Source of the DNA: Streptomyces pinistramenti
GTDB lineage: Bacteria > Actinomycetota > Actinomycetes > Streptomycetales > Streptomycetaceae
Assembly: GCF_020564935.1 (NCBI RefSeq)
Contig: NZ_JAJCXB010000004.1
Span: forward strand, 62,001-126,000
Direction: 5' to 3'
Length of the DNA stretch: 64,000 nucleotides
Of the stretch, positions 17,757 to 26,021 are shown one piece after another (position 1 is the first letter of the stretch; every line of letters starts with the position of its first letter). The notes beneath the pieces are model-generated. The model saw nothing but the letters and a program-made list of their open reading frames with translations. It was not told the DNA's origin and ran no database searches. The position numbers and the translations under genes were made by a program.

Positions 17757-18521
17757 ATGGCATACGGGGGCGACCACACACGAGGGCCGGCGGCCGGGCA
17801 CGGGCCTCCTGCGGGCGCGGAGGGCTGCTGCCTCGCCCAGGTGATCAAGATCCCGGTGCTGATCGTCCTGGTACCGCTGCGCCTGCTGTGGGAGGCGCTG
17901 TGCTGGACCGGCCGGGCCGTGGTCGCACCGGTGGCGCTCTGGATCCACCGGTGGATCCTGGCACCCCTGGGACGGGCGGTCGCCTGGCTGGCGCACCACC
18001 TCGTCGTCGTGCCGGTGGCGTTCCTGGTCCGGTACCTGCTGGTGGTGCCCGTGCTCTGGATCCACCGGTGGATCCTCACCCCGGTGGGACGGGCGGTCGC
18101 CCGGCTGGTGCACCACCTCGTCGTGGTGCCGGCCGCGTTCCTCGTGCGCTACCTGCTCCTCGTACCCGCCCAGTGGGCCTACCGGTGGATCCTGACGCCC
18201 CTCGGGCACGCGCTGGCGGCGCTGTTCCGCCGGCTCGTGGTGATCCCGGCCGTCGCACTGTGGCAGTACGTGCTGTGGCCCGCCCTCGGTGCCGTCGGCT
18301 CGGTGCTCGCGTCCTGTCGGCAGATCGCCGGGCAAGTGGCGCGGGCGGTCGGCCGGTGCCTGGGGGCGCTGTGGCGGTGGCTGGTCGTCGCGCCGCTGCG
18401 CTGGACGTACCGCTGGGTGTGCACTCCGGTGGGCCACGCGATCCGGGCGGCGTGCGGGCCCCCGTTGCGGGCGGCCCGGGACGCGGCCCGGGAGGTCGGC
18501 AGGGCGCTCTTCGGGGCGTAG
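17757..18521 (+). CDS. Repetitive Trp/Arg-rich membrane protein with exact 39-residue repeats
   Basis: A 254-residue protein with no domain I recognise. After a Gly/Pro-rich N-terminus (residues 1-25), hydrophobic segments alternate with short basic motifs. Three units of exactly 39 residues start at W62, W101 and W140; each contains W-x-x-RWIL-x-P-x-G, then AVA-x-L-x-HH, LVVVP-x-AFLVRYLL and VP. A fourth unit is degenerate and the motif returns once more near residue 216 (RWTYRWVCTPVGHA). Each unit could cross or lie along the membrane with Trp and Arg at the interface. The ATG follows GGGGGA. The function is unknown; it is placed directly before the radical SAM partner gene. Confidence 0.7.
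   Translation: MAYGGDHTRGPAAGHGPPAGAEGCCLAQVIKIPVLIVLVPLRLLWEALCWTGRAVVAPVALWIHRWILAPLGRAVAWLAHHLVVVPVAFLVRYLLVVPVLWIHRWILTPVGRAVARLVHHLVVVPAAFLVRYLLLVPAQWAYRWILTPLGHALAALFRRLVVIPAVALWQYVLWPALGAVGSVLASCRQIAGQVARAVGRCLGALWRWLVVAPLRWTYRWVCTPVGHAIRAACGPPLRAARDAAREVGRALFGA
17940..18290 (+). repeat. Three tandem 117-bp repeats inside the membrane protein gene
   Basis: Units begin at 17940, 18057 and 18174, exactly 117 bp apart, so the reading frame is kept. Units 1 and 2 each carry the perfect 18-bp palindrome GGATCCACCGGTGGATCC (17941-17958 and 18058-18075), which encodes part of the WIHRWI motif; unit 3 has a decayed copy. Confidence 0.9.
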
Positions 18522-18692
18522 CGCGCGGGAGGGGCGGGAACCGCAGCGCCACAGGACGCGTACTCTGGGAGACGGTCCGGTTGTGAACCGCCGCCGTTCC
18601 GGCGGCGGCGATCCGGGCCGGACGGCGCGGTGAAAGCGCCGGTCCGAACGTTCCCCGCGCGTGCGGGGGTGGCCACATCGGCCGCTTGATAC

Positions 18693-18698
18693 AAGGAG
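18693..18698 (+). promoter_or_regulatory. Ribosome-binding site that selects a CTG start
   Basis: AAGGAG, 8 nt before CTG 18707. Reading on from the TTG at 18686 would place this site inside the coding sequence. Confidence 0.6.
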
Positions 18699-18706
18699 AA
18701 GTAGCA

Positions 18707-19552
18707 CTGGGCAAGCGACAGCCCGAAGGCCCGCCGCCCGCACCGGCGGTGCAGCGCATTCGTCTGCGCTACACCAAGCGCGGCCGCCTCCGGTTCACCA
18801 GCCACCGCGACTTCCAGCGCGCTTTCGAGCGGGCGCTGCGCCGCGCCGGGATCCCCATGGCCTACTCGGCGGGCTTCTCGCCGCACCCCAAGGTGTCGTA
18901 CGCCAACGCCGCCCCGACGGGTACCGGAAGCGAGGCCGAATACCTGGAGATCCAGCTGGCCCAGCACCGTGACCCGCAGCAGGTGCGCGAGCTGCTGGAC
19001 GCCTCGCTGCCGGCCGGGCTCGATGTGACCGACGCCGTCGAGGCGCGGACCAGCGGGCTGGCCGACCGGTTGCAGGCATCGGTGTGGGAGCTGCGGCTCG
19101 AAGGAGTCGACCCGGCGGCGGCAGGACAGGCCGTCGAGGCGTTCCTCGCGGCCGGCGAAGTGCAGGTCGAGCGCCGTACGAAAAACGGCATGCGGGCTTT
19201 CGACGCACGTGCGGCGGTGGCCCGCCTGGAAGCTTCCGCAGGAGAGGGCGATAGGCCCGACGGCAATGCCTGTGCGATACTGCGGCTGGTTGTTCGGCAT
19301 TTGACACCTGCCGTACGACCCGACGACGTCCTGTCCGGCCTCCGAGCTACGGCCGACCTGGCGCCGCCGGTCCCCGCAGCGGTGACCAGGCTGGCGCAGG
19401 GGCTGCTCGATGAGGAGACCGGCGCGGTGACCGACCCGCTAGCGCCCGACCGCGACGCTGCCACGACCGCCCCACCCACGGCCGCCGGGCAGAGTGCCGC
19501 GAAGGCGCCGAGTGGGGCCTCCCCGGCGAATTCCGGGGAAGGTACTGCGTAG
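18707..19552 (+). CDS. TIGR03936 / DUF2344 radical SAM-associated protein, CTG start
   Basis: A 281-residue protein. Its N-terminal 200 residues match the DUF2344 family (IRLRYTKRGRLRFTSHRDFQRAFERALRRAG, then SAGFSPHPKVSYANAAPTG), the obligate partner of TIGR03960 radical SAM enzymes; the tail is a low-complexity Ala/Pro stretch. It probably works with the enzyme at 15124. The start is unusual: AAGGAG at 18693-18698 is ideally placed (8 nt) for a CTG codon at 18707. The only earlier candidate, TTG at 18686, overlaps the ribosome-binding region and lacks its own. It lies 186 bp downstream of the repeat protein gene and 219 bp upstream of rne. Confidence 0.85.
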   Translation: MGKRQPEGPPPAPAVQRIRLRYTKRGRLRFTSHRDFQRAFERALRRAGIPMAYSAGFSPHPKVSYANAAPTGTGSEAEYLEIQLAQHRDPQQVRELLDASLPAGLDVTDAVEARTSGLADRLQASVWELRLEGVDPAAAGQAVEAFLAAGEVQVERRTKNGMRAFDARAAVARLEASAGEGDRPDGNACAILRLVVRHLTPAVRPDDVLSGLRATADLAPPVPAAVTRLAQGLLDEETGAVTDPLAPDRDAATTAPPTAAGQSAAKAPSGASPANSGEGTA

Positions 19553-19693
19553 GAGCGCCGTCGTCGCGTCGCCGATCAACCAGGGAGCCACCCCGGTGCG
19601 GCAGACGCACTGACCAGGAGACTTTCGCCGGTCCCCGACCTACGGGCCCGGCGAGCGAGACGACAGCTCCCGTGCGGCGCCCACGCCCCGGAC

Positions 19694-19721
19694 TGCGGAA
19701 CCGCGCTCATTACGCGGTCCG
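19694..19721 (+). promoter_or_regulatory. Hairpin in the rne 5' region
   Basis: GCGGAACCGCG (19694-19704) pairs with CGCGGTCCGC (19712-19721) with one bulged A. It lies about 50 nt before the rne ATG. Its transcript context is not known; it could end the previous unit or sit in an rne leader. Confidence 0.4.
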
Positions 19722-19771
19722 CGGCCGGAATCAGGCCCGGCGCCCGGGAGCGTGACGGGAGAACCGCCCGC

Positions 19772-22700
19772 ATGCTCGAATCTATTGAGCCCACCGAATC
19801 CACGCAGTCCGCGGACCGTGGTGCCGACGACAACAATTCCCCCAGCGACACACTGCCGCCGCGCCGCAGGCGCCGTGCGGCATCCCGGCCCGCGGGCCCG
19901 CCGACCGGTGACGCCGCTGCGCCCACGGTCGTGAGCGCCGAGGCCGCGGCCGAGCCCGCGGTACGGCAGGAGGCGGCCGCCGAGGCGACCGCTGCCGCCG
20001 TCACCTCCGGCGAAGACGCGGCACCGGCCCGCCCGCGCCGCCGTGCCACCCGCAAGGTGTCGGCTCCGGCCGGCCCCCCGCAGGCCGACGCGGAGCAGGC
20101 ACCGGCCGCCGCTGCGCCCGCCGCACAGGCTCCGGCCGCGGACGCGGCACCGGCCGATGAGGAGGCGCCGCGCGGCCGTACCCGCCGCCGTGCCACCCGT
20201 AAGGCCACCGCGCCGGCCGGTGCGCCGCAGACCGCAGCCGAGGCACCGGCCGCCGTCGAGACTCCGGCCGCCGCTCCCGAGGCGGAGGCCGCCGAGGCGC
20301 CCGTCGTTGCCGATGAGGCGCCCGCCCGGCCCCGTCGCCGTGCCACCCGTAAGGCCACTGCCCCGGCCGGTGCGCCGCGTGGTGGTGCCGATGAGGCCGT
20401 GGCCGTCGCGCCCGCCGACGAGGCCGCGCCGCGGCAGGACGCCGAGGAGAGCCAGGCGCCCGCCGAGGACGCCAAGCCCGCACGCGGCCGCCGTCGTGCG
20501 ACCCGCAAGGTGACCGCTCCGGCCGGTGCGCCGCAGGACGCGGAGGAGCGCGCGCAGGAGGAGACCGTCGAGGCCGCCGAGGCGCCCAAGCGGCGTGCGC
20601 GCCGCCGGGGCGAGCGGGCCGCGGAGCCTGTTGCCGAGGCGCCGGCCGCCGATGAGCAGCCCGCGAAGGAGGCGCCGGTCCGTGGTCGCCGCCGCGCGCA
20701 GCGTCCGCCGACCGCCGTCTTCCAGGCGCCGGTCTTCACCGAGCCGATGTTCCAGACCCCGGAGAGCGCGGCCGCGGCCGCCGCCGCGGCGCGTCAGGAA
20801 GCGGAGACGGCCGAGCCCGAGCAGGTCCGCGAGGAGCAGCCGCAGGCCGCAGCGCGCAAGCGCCGCCGCCGTGGTGAGCGGGCCGAGCCCGAGCCGGTGG
20901 CTGCCGCCCCGGCGCCGGTCGAGCCCGAGGCCGTGGCCGTCGCCGAGGACGAGGAGCCCGAGGAGGAGGCCGAGCAGCGCGAGAGCGGGACCGACGACGA
21001 GTCCGGCGACCGCCCCTCGCGCCGCCGTCGCCGTGGTGGCCGCCGTCGCCGCCGCGGTGAGTCCGCCGACGCGGACGAGCAGGCAGCCGACGGCCGTACC
21101 GCCGAGGTGCGGGACACCGCCGACGTCGAGGCCGAGGCCGAGGACGAAGCGGCCGCCGACGAGCAGGATGGCGAGGACGACGACCACACCGGTGGCGGGT
21201 CCAGCAGCAGCCGCCGTCGCCGTCGCCGCCGCCGTCGCAGCGGTGACGCCGGTGAGGCCGAGGGCGCCGCGAACGGCGACGACCCCGAGCGCACCGTCGT
21301 CAAGGTCCGCGAGCCGCGCAAGAAGGACGAGTCGACCAGCGCCGACGAGGTGCAGTCGATCAAGGGCTCGACGCGTCTGGAGGCCAAGAAGCAGCGTCGC
21401 CGTGAGGGGCGCGAGCAGGGCCGCAGGCGGGTGCCGATCATCACCGAGGCGGAGTTCCTGGCGCGCCGCGAGGCCGTCGAGCGGGTGATGGTGGTCCGCC
21501 AGAGCGGCGAGCGCACCCAGATCGGCGTGCTGGAGGACGACGTCCTCGTCGAGCACTTCGTCAACAAGGAGCAGTCGACCTCGTACGTCGGCAACGTCTA
21601 CCTCGGCAAGGTGCAGAACGTCCTGCCGTCGATGGAGGCCGCCTTCGTCGACATCGGCAAGGGCCGCAACGCCGTCCTGTACGCGGGCGAGGTCAACTTC
21701 GAGGCGCTGGGCATGGCCAACGGGCCGCGCCGCATCGAGACCGCGCTGAAGTCCGGCCAGTCCGTGCTGGTGCAGGTCACCAAGGACCCGATCGGCCACA
21801 AGGGCGCCCGGCTCACCAGCCAGGTATCGCTGCCCGGCCGCTACCTCGTCTACGTGCCCGAGGGCTCGATGACGGGCATCAGCCGCAAGCTGCCGGACAC
21901 CGAGCGGGCCCGGCTGAAGCAGATCCTCAAGAAGATCGTTCCCGAGGACGCGGGTGTCATCGTGCGCACCGCGGCAGAGGGCGCGAGCGAGGACGAGCTG
22001 GCGCGGGACGTCCAGCGGCTCCAGGCGCAGTGGGAAGAGATCCAGAAGAAGGCCAAGAGCAGCAGCTCCAACGCGCCGACGCTGCTCTACGGCGAGCCGG
22101 ACATGACCGTCCGGGTCGTCCGCGACATCTTCAACGAGGACTTCTCCAAGGTCATCGTCAGCGGCGGGGACGCCTGGGAGACCATCCACGGCTATGTCGC
22201 GCACGTCGCGCCGGATCTCACCGACCGTCTGCAGAAGTGGACTTCGGACGTCGACGTCTTCGCGACGTACCGCATCGACGAGCAGCTGATGAAGGCGCTG
22301 GACCGCAAGGTCTGGCTGCCCAGCGGCGGTTCGCTGGTGATCGACAAGACCGAAGCGATGGTCGTGATCGACGTCAACACCGGGAAGTTCACCGGTCAGG
22401 GCGGAAATCTTGAGGAGACCGTCACCAGGAACAACCTGGAGGCGGCCGAGGAGATCGTGCGGCAGCTGCGGCTGCGGGACCTCGGCGGCATCGTCGTCAT
22501 CGACTTCATCGACATGGTGCTGGAGTCCAACAGGGACCTCGTGCTGCGGCGGATGCTGGAGTGCCTGGGCCGGGACCGGACGAAGCACCAGGTGGCCGAG
22601 GTGACCTCGCTGGGTCTGGTGCAGATGACCCGTAAGCGGGTCGGCCAGGGCCTGCTGGAGTCGTTCTCCGAGCCCTGCGTGCACTGCAACGGCCGCGGCG

Positions 22701-23545
22701 TCATCGTCCACATGGACCAGCCGACGTCCGTCGGTGGCGGCGGCAAGCGCAAGAAGAAGGGCAAGGGCGGCAACGGTGAGCGGCACGAGCCGGCCGTCGA
22801 GCAGCCGGTGGCCGAGGAGGCGCAGGAGCTGGAGCCCGCGCCGGTGACCGAGGCGGAGCTGCAGCCCGCGGTGGCCGACGCCGACGAGTGGTTCGGCAGC
22901 CCGGCGGAGGCCGAGGCGGCCGCCGGACGGGTCCGTGGCCGTCGCCGTGCGAGCCGGAAGGCGTCCGCTCCGGCGGGCGCGCCGAAGGCCGCCGAGGCCG
23001 CGGCGATCGTGGTGCCGACCGCCGAGCCGGTGGCCGAGCAGGCGTCGGAGCCGGAGCCCGCCGAGGCGCCCGTCGTGGCGGAGCCCGCACCGGCCCGTCC
23101 GCGCCGCCGTGCGACCCGTAAGGCGACCGCTCCCGCGGGCTCGCCGCAGGTCGCCGATGCCACCGCGGCGACGGTCGTGGTGGCCACGGAGCCGGCCGCC
23201 GAGCCCGCTCCTGAGCCGGCCGCCGAGGCGCCGGCCGAGAGCGCCGAGGCCGCCCCCGAGGAGGCGGCACAGCCCGCGGCGAAGAAGACGGCGAAGAAGG
23301 CGGTCCGCAAGACGGCCGCCAAGAGCGCCGCCACCAAGACCGCGGCGAAGAAGACCGCAGCGAAGACGGCGACGGCCAAGAAGACGGCGGCGAAGAAGAC
23401 CACCACCGCCAAGAAGGCCGCCGCGAAGAAGACGACGACGGCCAAGAAGACCGCAGCCAAGAAGACGACGAAGGCGGCGGCCAAGAAGACCGCTGCCGCC
23501 GAGCAGCCCTCGCTGCCGTCGGTTTCGGCCGCCGCGGAGGACTGA
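19772..23545 (+). CDS. rne: Ribonuclease E/G family endoribonuclease with long disordered flanks
   Basis: A 1257-residue endoribonuclease for mRNA decay and rRNA/tRNA processing. The catalytic core occupies about residues 550-985: an S1-like RNA-binding segment (YVGNVYLGKVQNVLPSM), catalytic aspartates D867 (VVIDVNTG) and D911 (VVIDFIDM), and the zinc-link cysteines C969 and C972 (CVHC). The core is centrally placed, unlike E. coli RNase E, with about 550 residues before and 270 after it, both rich in Ala, Glu, Pro and Arg. A basic motif of the form RxRRRATRKxxAPAGxP recurs at about residues 86, 134, 186, 238, 1054 and 1109, and the C-terminus is a KKTAAKK-type lysine tract resembling histone H1 tails. 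These regions probably bind RNA and degradosome partners. The 219-bp leader contains a hairpin at 19694-19721. Confidence 0.95.
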   Translation: MLESIEPTESTQSADRGADDNNSPSDTLPPRRRRRAASRPAGPPTGDAAAPTVVSAEAAAEPAVRQEAAAEATAAAVTSGEDAAPARPRRRATRKVSAPAGPPQADAEQAPAAAAPAAQAPAADAAPADEEAPRGRTRRRATRKATAPAGAPQTAAEAPAAVETPAAAPEAEAAEAPVVADEAPARPRRRATRKATAPAGAPRGGADEAVAVAPADEAAPRQDAEESQAPAEDAKPARGRRRATRKVTAPAGAPQDAEERAQEETVEAAEAPKRRARRRGERAAEPVAEAPAADEQPAKEAPVRGRRRAQRPPTAVFQAPVFTEPMFQTPESAAAAAAAARQEAETAEPEQVREEQPQAAARKRRRRGERAEPEPVAAAPAPVEPEAVAVAEDEEPEEEAEQRESGTDDESGDRPSRRRRRGGRRRRRGESADADEQAADGRTAEVRDTADVEAEAEDEAAADEQDGEDDDHTGGGSSSSRRRRRRRRRSGDAGEAEGAANGDDPERTVVKVREPRKKDESTSADEVQSIKGSTRLEAKKQRRREGREQGRRRVPIITEAEFLARREAVERVMVVRQSGERTQIGVLEDDVLVEHFVNKEQSTSYVGNVYLGKVQNVLPSMEAAFVDIGKGRNAVLYAGEVNFEALGMANGPRRIETALKSGQSVLVQVTKDPIGHKGARLTSQVSLPGRYLVYVPEGSMTGISRKLPDTERARLKQILKKIVPEDAGVIVRTAAEGASEDELARDVQRLQAQWEEIQKKAKSSSSNAPTLLYGEPDMTVRVVRDIFNEDFSKVIVSGGDAWETIHGYVAHVAPDLTDRLQKWTSDVDVFATYRIDEQLMKALDRKVWLPSGGSLVIDKTEAMVVIDVNTGKFTGQGGNLEETVTRNNLEAAEEIVRQLRLRDLGGIVVIDFIDMVLESNRDLVLRRMLECLGRDRTKHQVAEVTSLGLVQMTRKRVGQGLLESFSEPCVHCNGRGVIVHMDQPTSVGGGGKRKKKGKGGNGERHEPAVEQPVAEEAQELEPAPVTEAELQPAVADADEWFGSPAEAEAAAGRVRGRRRASRKASAPAGAPKAAEAAAIVVPTAEPVAEQASEPEPAEAPVVAEPAPARPRRRATRKATAPAGSPQVADATAATVVVATEPAAEPAPEPAAEAPAESAEAAPEEAAQPAAKKTAKKAVRKTAAKSAATKTAAKKTAAKTATAKKTAAKKTTTAKKAAAKKTTTAKKTAAKKTTKAAAKKTAAAEQPSLPSVSAAAED

Positions 23546-23574
23546 GCACCCCTGCGGGTGCCGGGCGGACCGCG

Positions 23575-23596
23575 CCCCGGGTCGGGTGACCCGGGG
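23575..23596 (+). terminator. Terminator after rne
   Basis: 8-bp stem CCCCGGGT (23575-23582) and ACCCGGGG (23589-23596), loop CGGGTG. A smaller hairpin, GCACCC/GGGTGC, begins immediately after the stop (23546-23561). Confidence 0.7.
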
Positions 23597-23601
23597 CCGG
23601 T

Positions 23602-23635
23602 TTGACCCCCTGGTCAAGGCCCCGTAACCTTGACC
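23602..23635 (+). promoter_or_regulatory. rplU promoter with alternating TTGACC half-sites
   Basis: TTGACC (23602-23607) and TAACCT (23625-23630) are spaced by 17 bp, a good vegetative promoter; transcripts would carry a leader of about 147 nt before rplU. The -35 is also one arm of TTGACC-CCCT-GGTCAA (23602-23617), and GGTCAAGG (23612-23619) pairs with CCTTGACC (23628-23635), so three half-sites in alternating orientation cover the promoter. Confidence 0.65.
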
Positions 23636-23783
23636 GTCGGTGTCTGTGACGCCAAACCCCTGAGCAAACACCTCTCGGTTCGCCGAGGGAGGCCGCTCGT
23701 CCACTCGGATTCCACGGGCCTTTCCCTAGCCCGTGTGAGCGGCTGGCATCAGAGGATCGAAACCTAGCGAGAGAGAGTTCCGC

Positions 23784-24104
23784 GTGTACGCGATCGTGCG
23801 CACCGGCGGCCGTCAGCAGAAGGTTGCTGTCGGCGACGTCATCGAAGTTGACCGTATTTCCACCAGCAAGGTCGGCGACACCGTCGAGCTCTCGACGCTG
23901 CTGGTCGTCGACGGCGACTCGGTCACCAGTGACCCCTGGGTCCTGGCCGGCGTGAAGGTCCAGACCGAGGTTGTGGACCACCACAAGGGCAACAAGATCC
24001 GGATCCAGAAGTACAAGAACAAGACCGGTTACAAGAAGCGGATCGGCCACCGCCAGCTCCACACGGCGCTGAAGATCACCGGCATCGACGCTCCGGCGAA
24101 GTAA
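23784..24104 (+). CDS. rplU: 50S ribosomal protein L21
   Basis: A 106-residue 23S rRNA-binding protein of the large subunit. It begins [18 protein letters not shown] and ends with the conserved basic [16 protein letters not shown] segment; length and sequence are canonical. It starts with GTG after GAGAGAG and lies 14 bp before rpmA. The long upstream region carries the promoter above and could hold an autoregulatory leader. Confidence 0.98.
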   Translation: MYAIVRTGGRQQKVAVGDVIEVDRISTSKVGDTVELSTLLVVDGDSVTSDPWVLAGVKVQTEVVDHHKGNKIRIQKYKNKTGYKKRIGHRQLHTALKITGIDAPAK

Positions 24105-24118
24105 GGGACTGAGGAGAC

Positions 24119-24376
24119 ATGGCACACAAGAAGGGCGCATCGTCCACTCGGAACGGTCGCGATTCCAATGCTCAGCGGCTCGGCGTGAAGCGCTTCGGCG
24201 GTCAGGCCGTCAACGCCGGTGAGATCCTGGTCCGCCAGCGCGGCACCCACTTCCACCCGGGCACGGGCGTCGGCCGCGGCGGCGACGACACCCTGTTCGC
24301 CCTGGCTGCGGGCGCGGTGCAGTTCGGCACCCACCGTGGTCGCAAGGTCGTGAACATCGTTCCGGCCGGCGAGTAA
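24119..24376 (+). CDS. rpmA: 50S ribosomal protein L27
   Basis: An 85-residue protein of the peptidyl-transferase region. The N-terminus [16 protein letters not shown] is the mature form with no cleavable extension, and the [20 protein letters not shown] core is intact. The ATG follows GAGGAGA. Co-transcribed with rplU; a long hairpin after the stop limits readthrough into obg. Confidence 0.98.
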   Translation: MAHKKGASSTRNGRDSNAQRLGVKRFGGQAVNAGEILVRQRGTHFHPGTGVGRGGDDTLFALAAGAVQFGTHRGRKVVNIVPAGE

Positions 24377-24414
24377 TCAGCCACCGGGCGAGAGCTCAGC
24401 AGTAGCACCACTCC

Positions 24415-24463
24415 GAGGGCGGACCGCCTTTTCCCGTGCGAGCGGGAAGGCCGGTCCGCCCTC
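24415..24463 (+). terminator. Long hairpin between rpmA and obg
   Basis: Outer arms GAGGGCGGACC (24415-24425) and GGTCCGCCCTC (24453-24463) are perfect; inside, GCCTT-TTCCCG pairs with CGGGAAGGC with two bulged T. The whole stem-loop is 49 nt, 38 bp after the rpmA stop and 50 bp before the obg ATG. Confidence 0.8.
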
Positions 24464-24512
24464 GGCGTGTTAGTACAGAGACATTCCCGTAGTTATCTGG
24501 AGGCACCCCACC

Positions 24513-25949
24513 ATGACCACCTTCGTGGACCGCGTCGAGCTGCACGTCGCCGCGGGTAACGGAGGCCACGGCGTGGCCTCCGTGATGCGGGAGAAGTTCA
24601 AGCCGCTCGGCGGCCCGGACGGCGGCAACGGCGGCCGCGGCGGCGACGTGATCCTGGTCGTCGACCAGGACGTCACCACGCTTCTCGAATACCACCACCA
24701 CCCGCACCGCAAGGCCACCAACGGCCAGCCCGGCGCGGGCGACCACCGTTCGGGCAAGAACGGCCAGGACCTGGTCCTGCCGGTGCCCGACGGCACCGTC
24801 ATCCTGGACCGTGCGGGCAATGTGCTCGCCGACCTCGTCGGCCAGGGCACCACCTTCATCGCGGGACAGGGCGGCCGCGGCGGGCTCGGCAACGCCGCGC
24901 TGGCCTCCGCCCGCCGCAAGGCGCCCGGTTTCGCGCTGCTCGGTGAGCCGGGCGAGGCGCGGGACATCGTCCTGGAGCTGAAGACCGTCGCGGATGTCGC
25001 GCTGGTCGGCTACCCGAGCGCGGGCAAGTCGTCGCTGATCTCGGTGCTCTCCGCGGCCAAGCCGAAGATCGCCGACTACCCGTTCACGACCCTGGTGCCC
25101 AACCTCGGTGTGGTGACGGCGGGTTCGACCGTCTACACCATCGCCGACGTGCCGGGTCTGATCCCGGGTGCCAGCCAGGGCAAGGGCCTGGGCCTGGAGT
25201 TCCTGCGGCACGTCGAGCGCTGCGAGGTGCTCGTGCACGTCCTGGACACCGCGACCCTGGAGTCCGAGCGCGACCCGGTGTCCGACCTCGACACCATCGA
25301 GGCCGAGCTGGCGCTGTACGGCGGTCTGGAGAACCGGCCGCGGGTGGTCGTCCTGAACAAGGTCGACATCCCCGACGGCAAGGACCTCGCCGACATGATC
25401 CGCGGTGACCTGGAGGAGCGCGGCTACCGCGTCTTCGAGGTCTCGGCCGTCGCCCGCCTGGGCCTGAAGGAACTGTCCTTCGCGCTGGCCGAGATCGTGG
25501 CCACGGCCCGTGCCGCCAAGCCGGTGCAGGAGGCCACCCGGATCGTGATCCGCCCGCAGGCCGTGGACGACACCGGCTTCACGGTCACCGAAGAGGCCGA
25601 GAACCTCTACCGCGTGCGCGGCGAGAAGCCCGAGCGCTGGGTGCGGCAGACCGACTTCAGCAATGACGAGGCCGTCGGCTACCTCGCGGACCGGCTCAAC
25701 CGCCTCGGCATCGAGGACGCGCTGCTCAAGGCCGGTGCGCGGACCGGCGACGGCGTGGCGATCGGCCCCGAGGACAACGCCGTGGTCTTCGACTGGGAGC
25801 CGACGATGGCGGCCGGCGCGGAGATGCTCGGCCGGCGTGGCGAGGACCACCGCATGGAGGCGCCCCGGCCCGCGGCCCAGCGCCGCAGGGACCGTGACGC
25901 GGCGCGCGACGAGGCCGACGAGGAGTACGACGGCTTCCGCCCGTTCTGA
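24513..25949 (+). CDS. obg: Obg family GTPase (ObgE/CgtA)
   Basis: A 478-residue P-loop GTPase linked to 50S maturation and, in Streptomyces, to the onset of sporulation. The glycine-rich Obg fold is at residues 1-160 ([15 protein letters not shown]), G1 GYPSAGKS at 166-173, G3 IADVPGLI, G4 NKVD, then an OCT domain from about residue 345 (the [16 protein letters not shown] region) and a charged tail. The ATG follows CTGGAGG. The segment 24464-24512 may carry its own promoter after the rpmA hairpin. A 19-bp perfect stem follows. Confidence 0.97.
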   Translation: MTTFVDRVELHVAAGNGGHGVASVMREKFKPLGGPDGGNGGRGGDVILVVDQDVTTLLEYHHHPHRKATNGQPGAGDHRSGKNGQDLVLPVPDGTVILDRAGNVLADLVGQGTTFIAGQGGRGGLGNAALASARRKAPGFALLGEPGEARDIVLELKTVADVALVGYPSAGKSSLISVLSAAKPKIADYPFTTLVPNLGVVTAGSTVYTIADVPGLIPGASQGKGLGLEFLRHVERCEVLVHVLDTATLESERDPVSDLDTIEAELALYGGLENRPRVVVLNKVDIPDGKDLADMIRGDLEERGYRVFEVSAVARLGLKELSFALAEIVATARAAKPVQEATRIVIRPQAVDDTGFTVTEEAENLYRVRGEKPERWVRQTDFSNDEAVGYLADRLNRLGIEDALLKAGARTGDGVAIGPEDNAVVFDWEPTMAAGAEMLGRRGEDHRMEAPRPAAQRRRDRDAARDEADEEYDGFRPF

Positions 25950-25961
25950 TCCGACGCGGCA

Positions 25962-26005
25962 CGGGACGGCCCCCGGGAGGTGAACTCCTCCCGGGGGCCG
26001 TCCCG
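25962..26005. terminator. Bidirectional terminator between obg and lutC
   Basis: Perfect 19-bp stem, CGGGACGGCCCCCGGGAGG (25962-25980) and its complement (25987-26005), loop TGAACT. It lies between two convergent stop codons and is among the strongest hairpins in the window. Confidence 0.92.
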
Positions 26006-26021
26006 TTGCCCGGCGCACTTC

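Noticed and set aside
19640..23704. Very long antisense frame opposite rne (over 1300 codons)
   Set aside because: Composition is an artefact of G/C third positions in the long Ala/Glu/Arg-rich rne gene; no family motif or ribosome-binding site.
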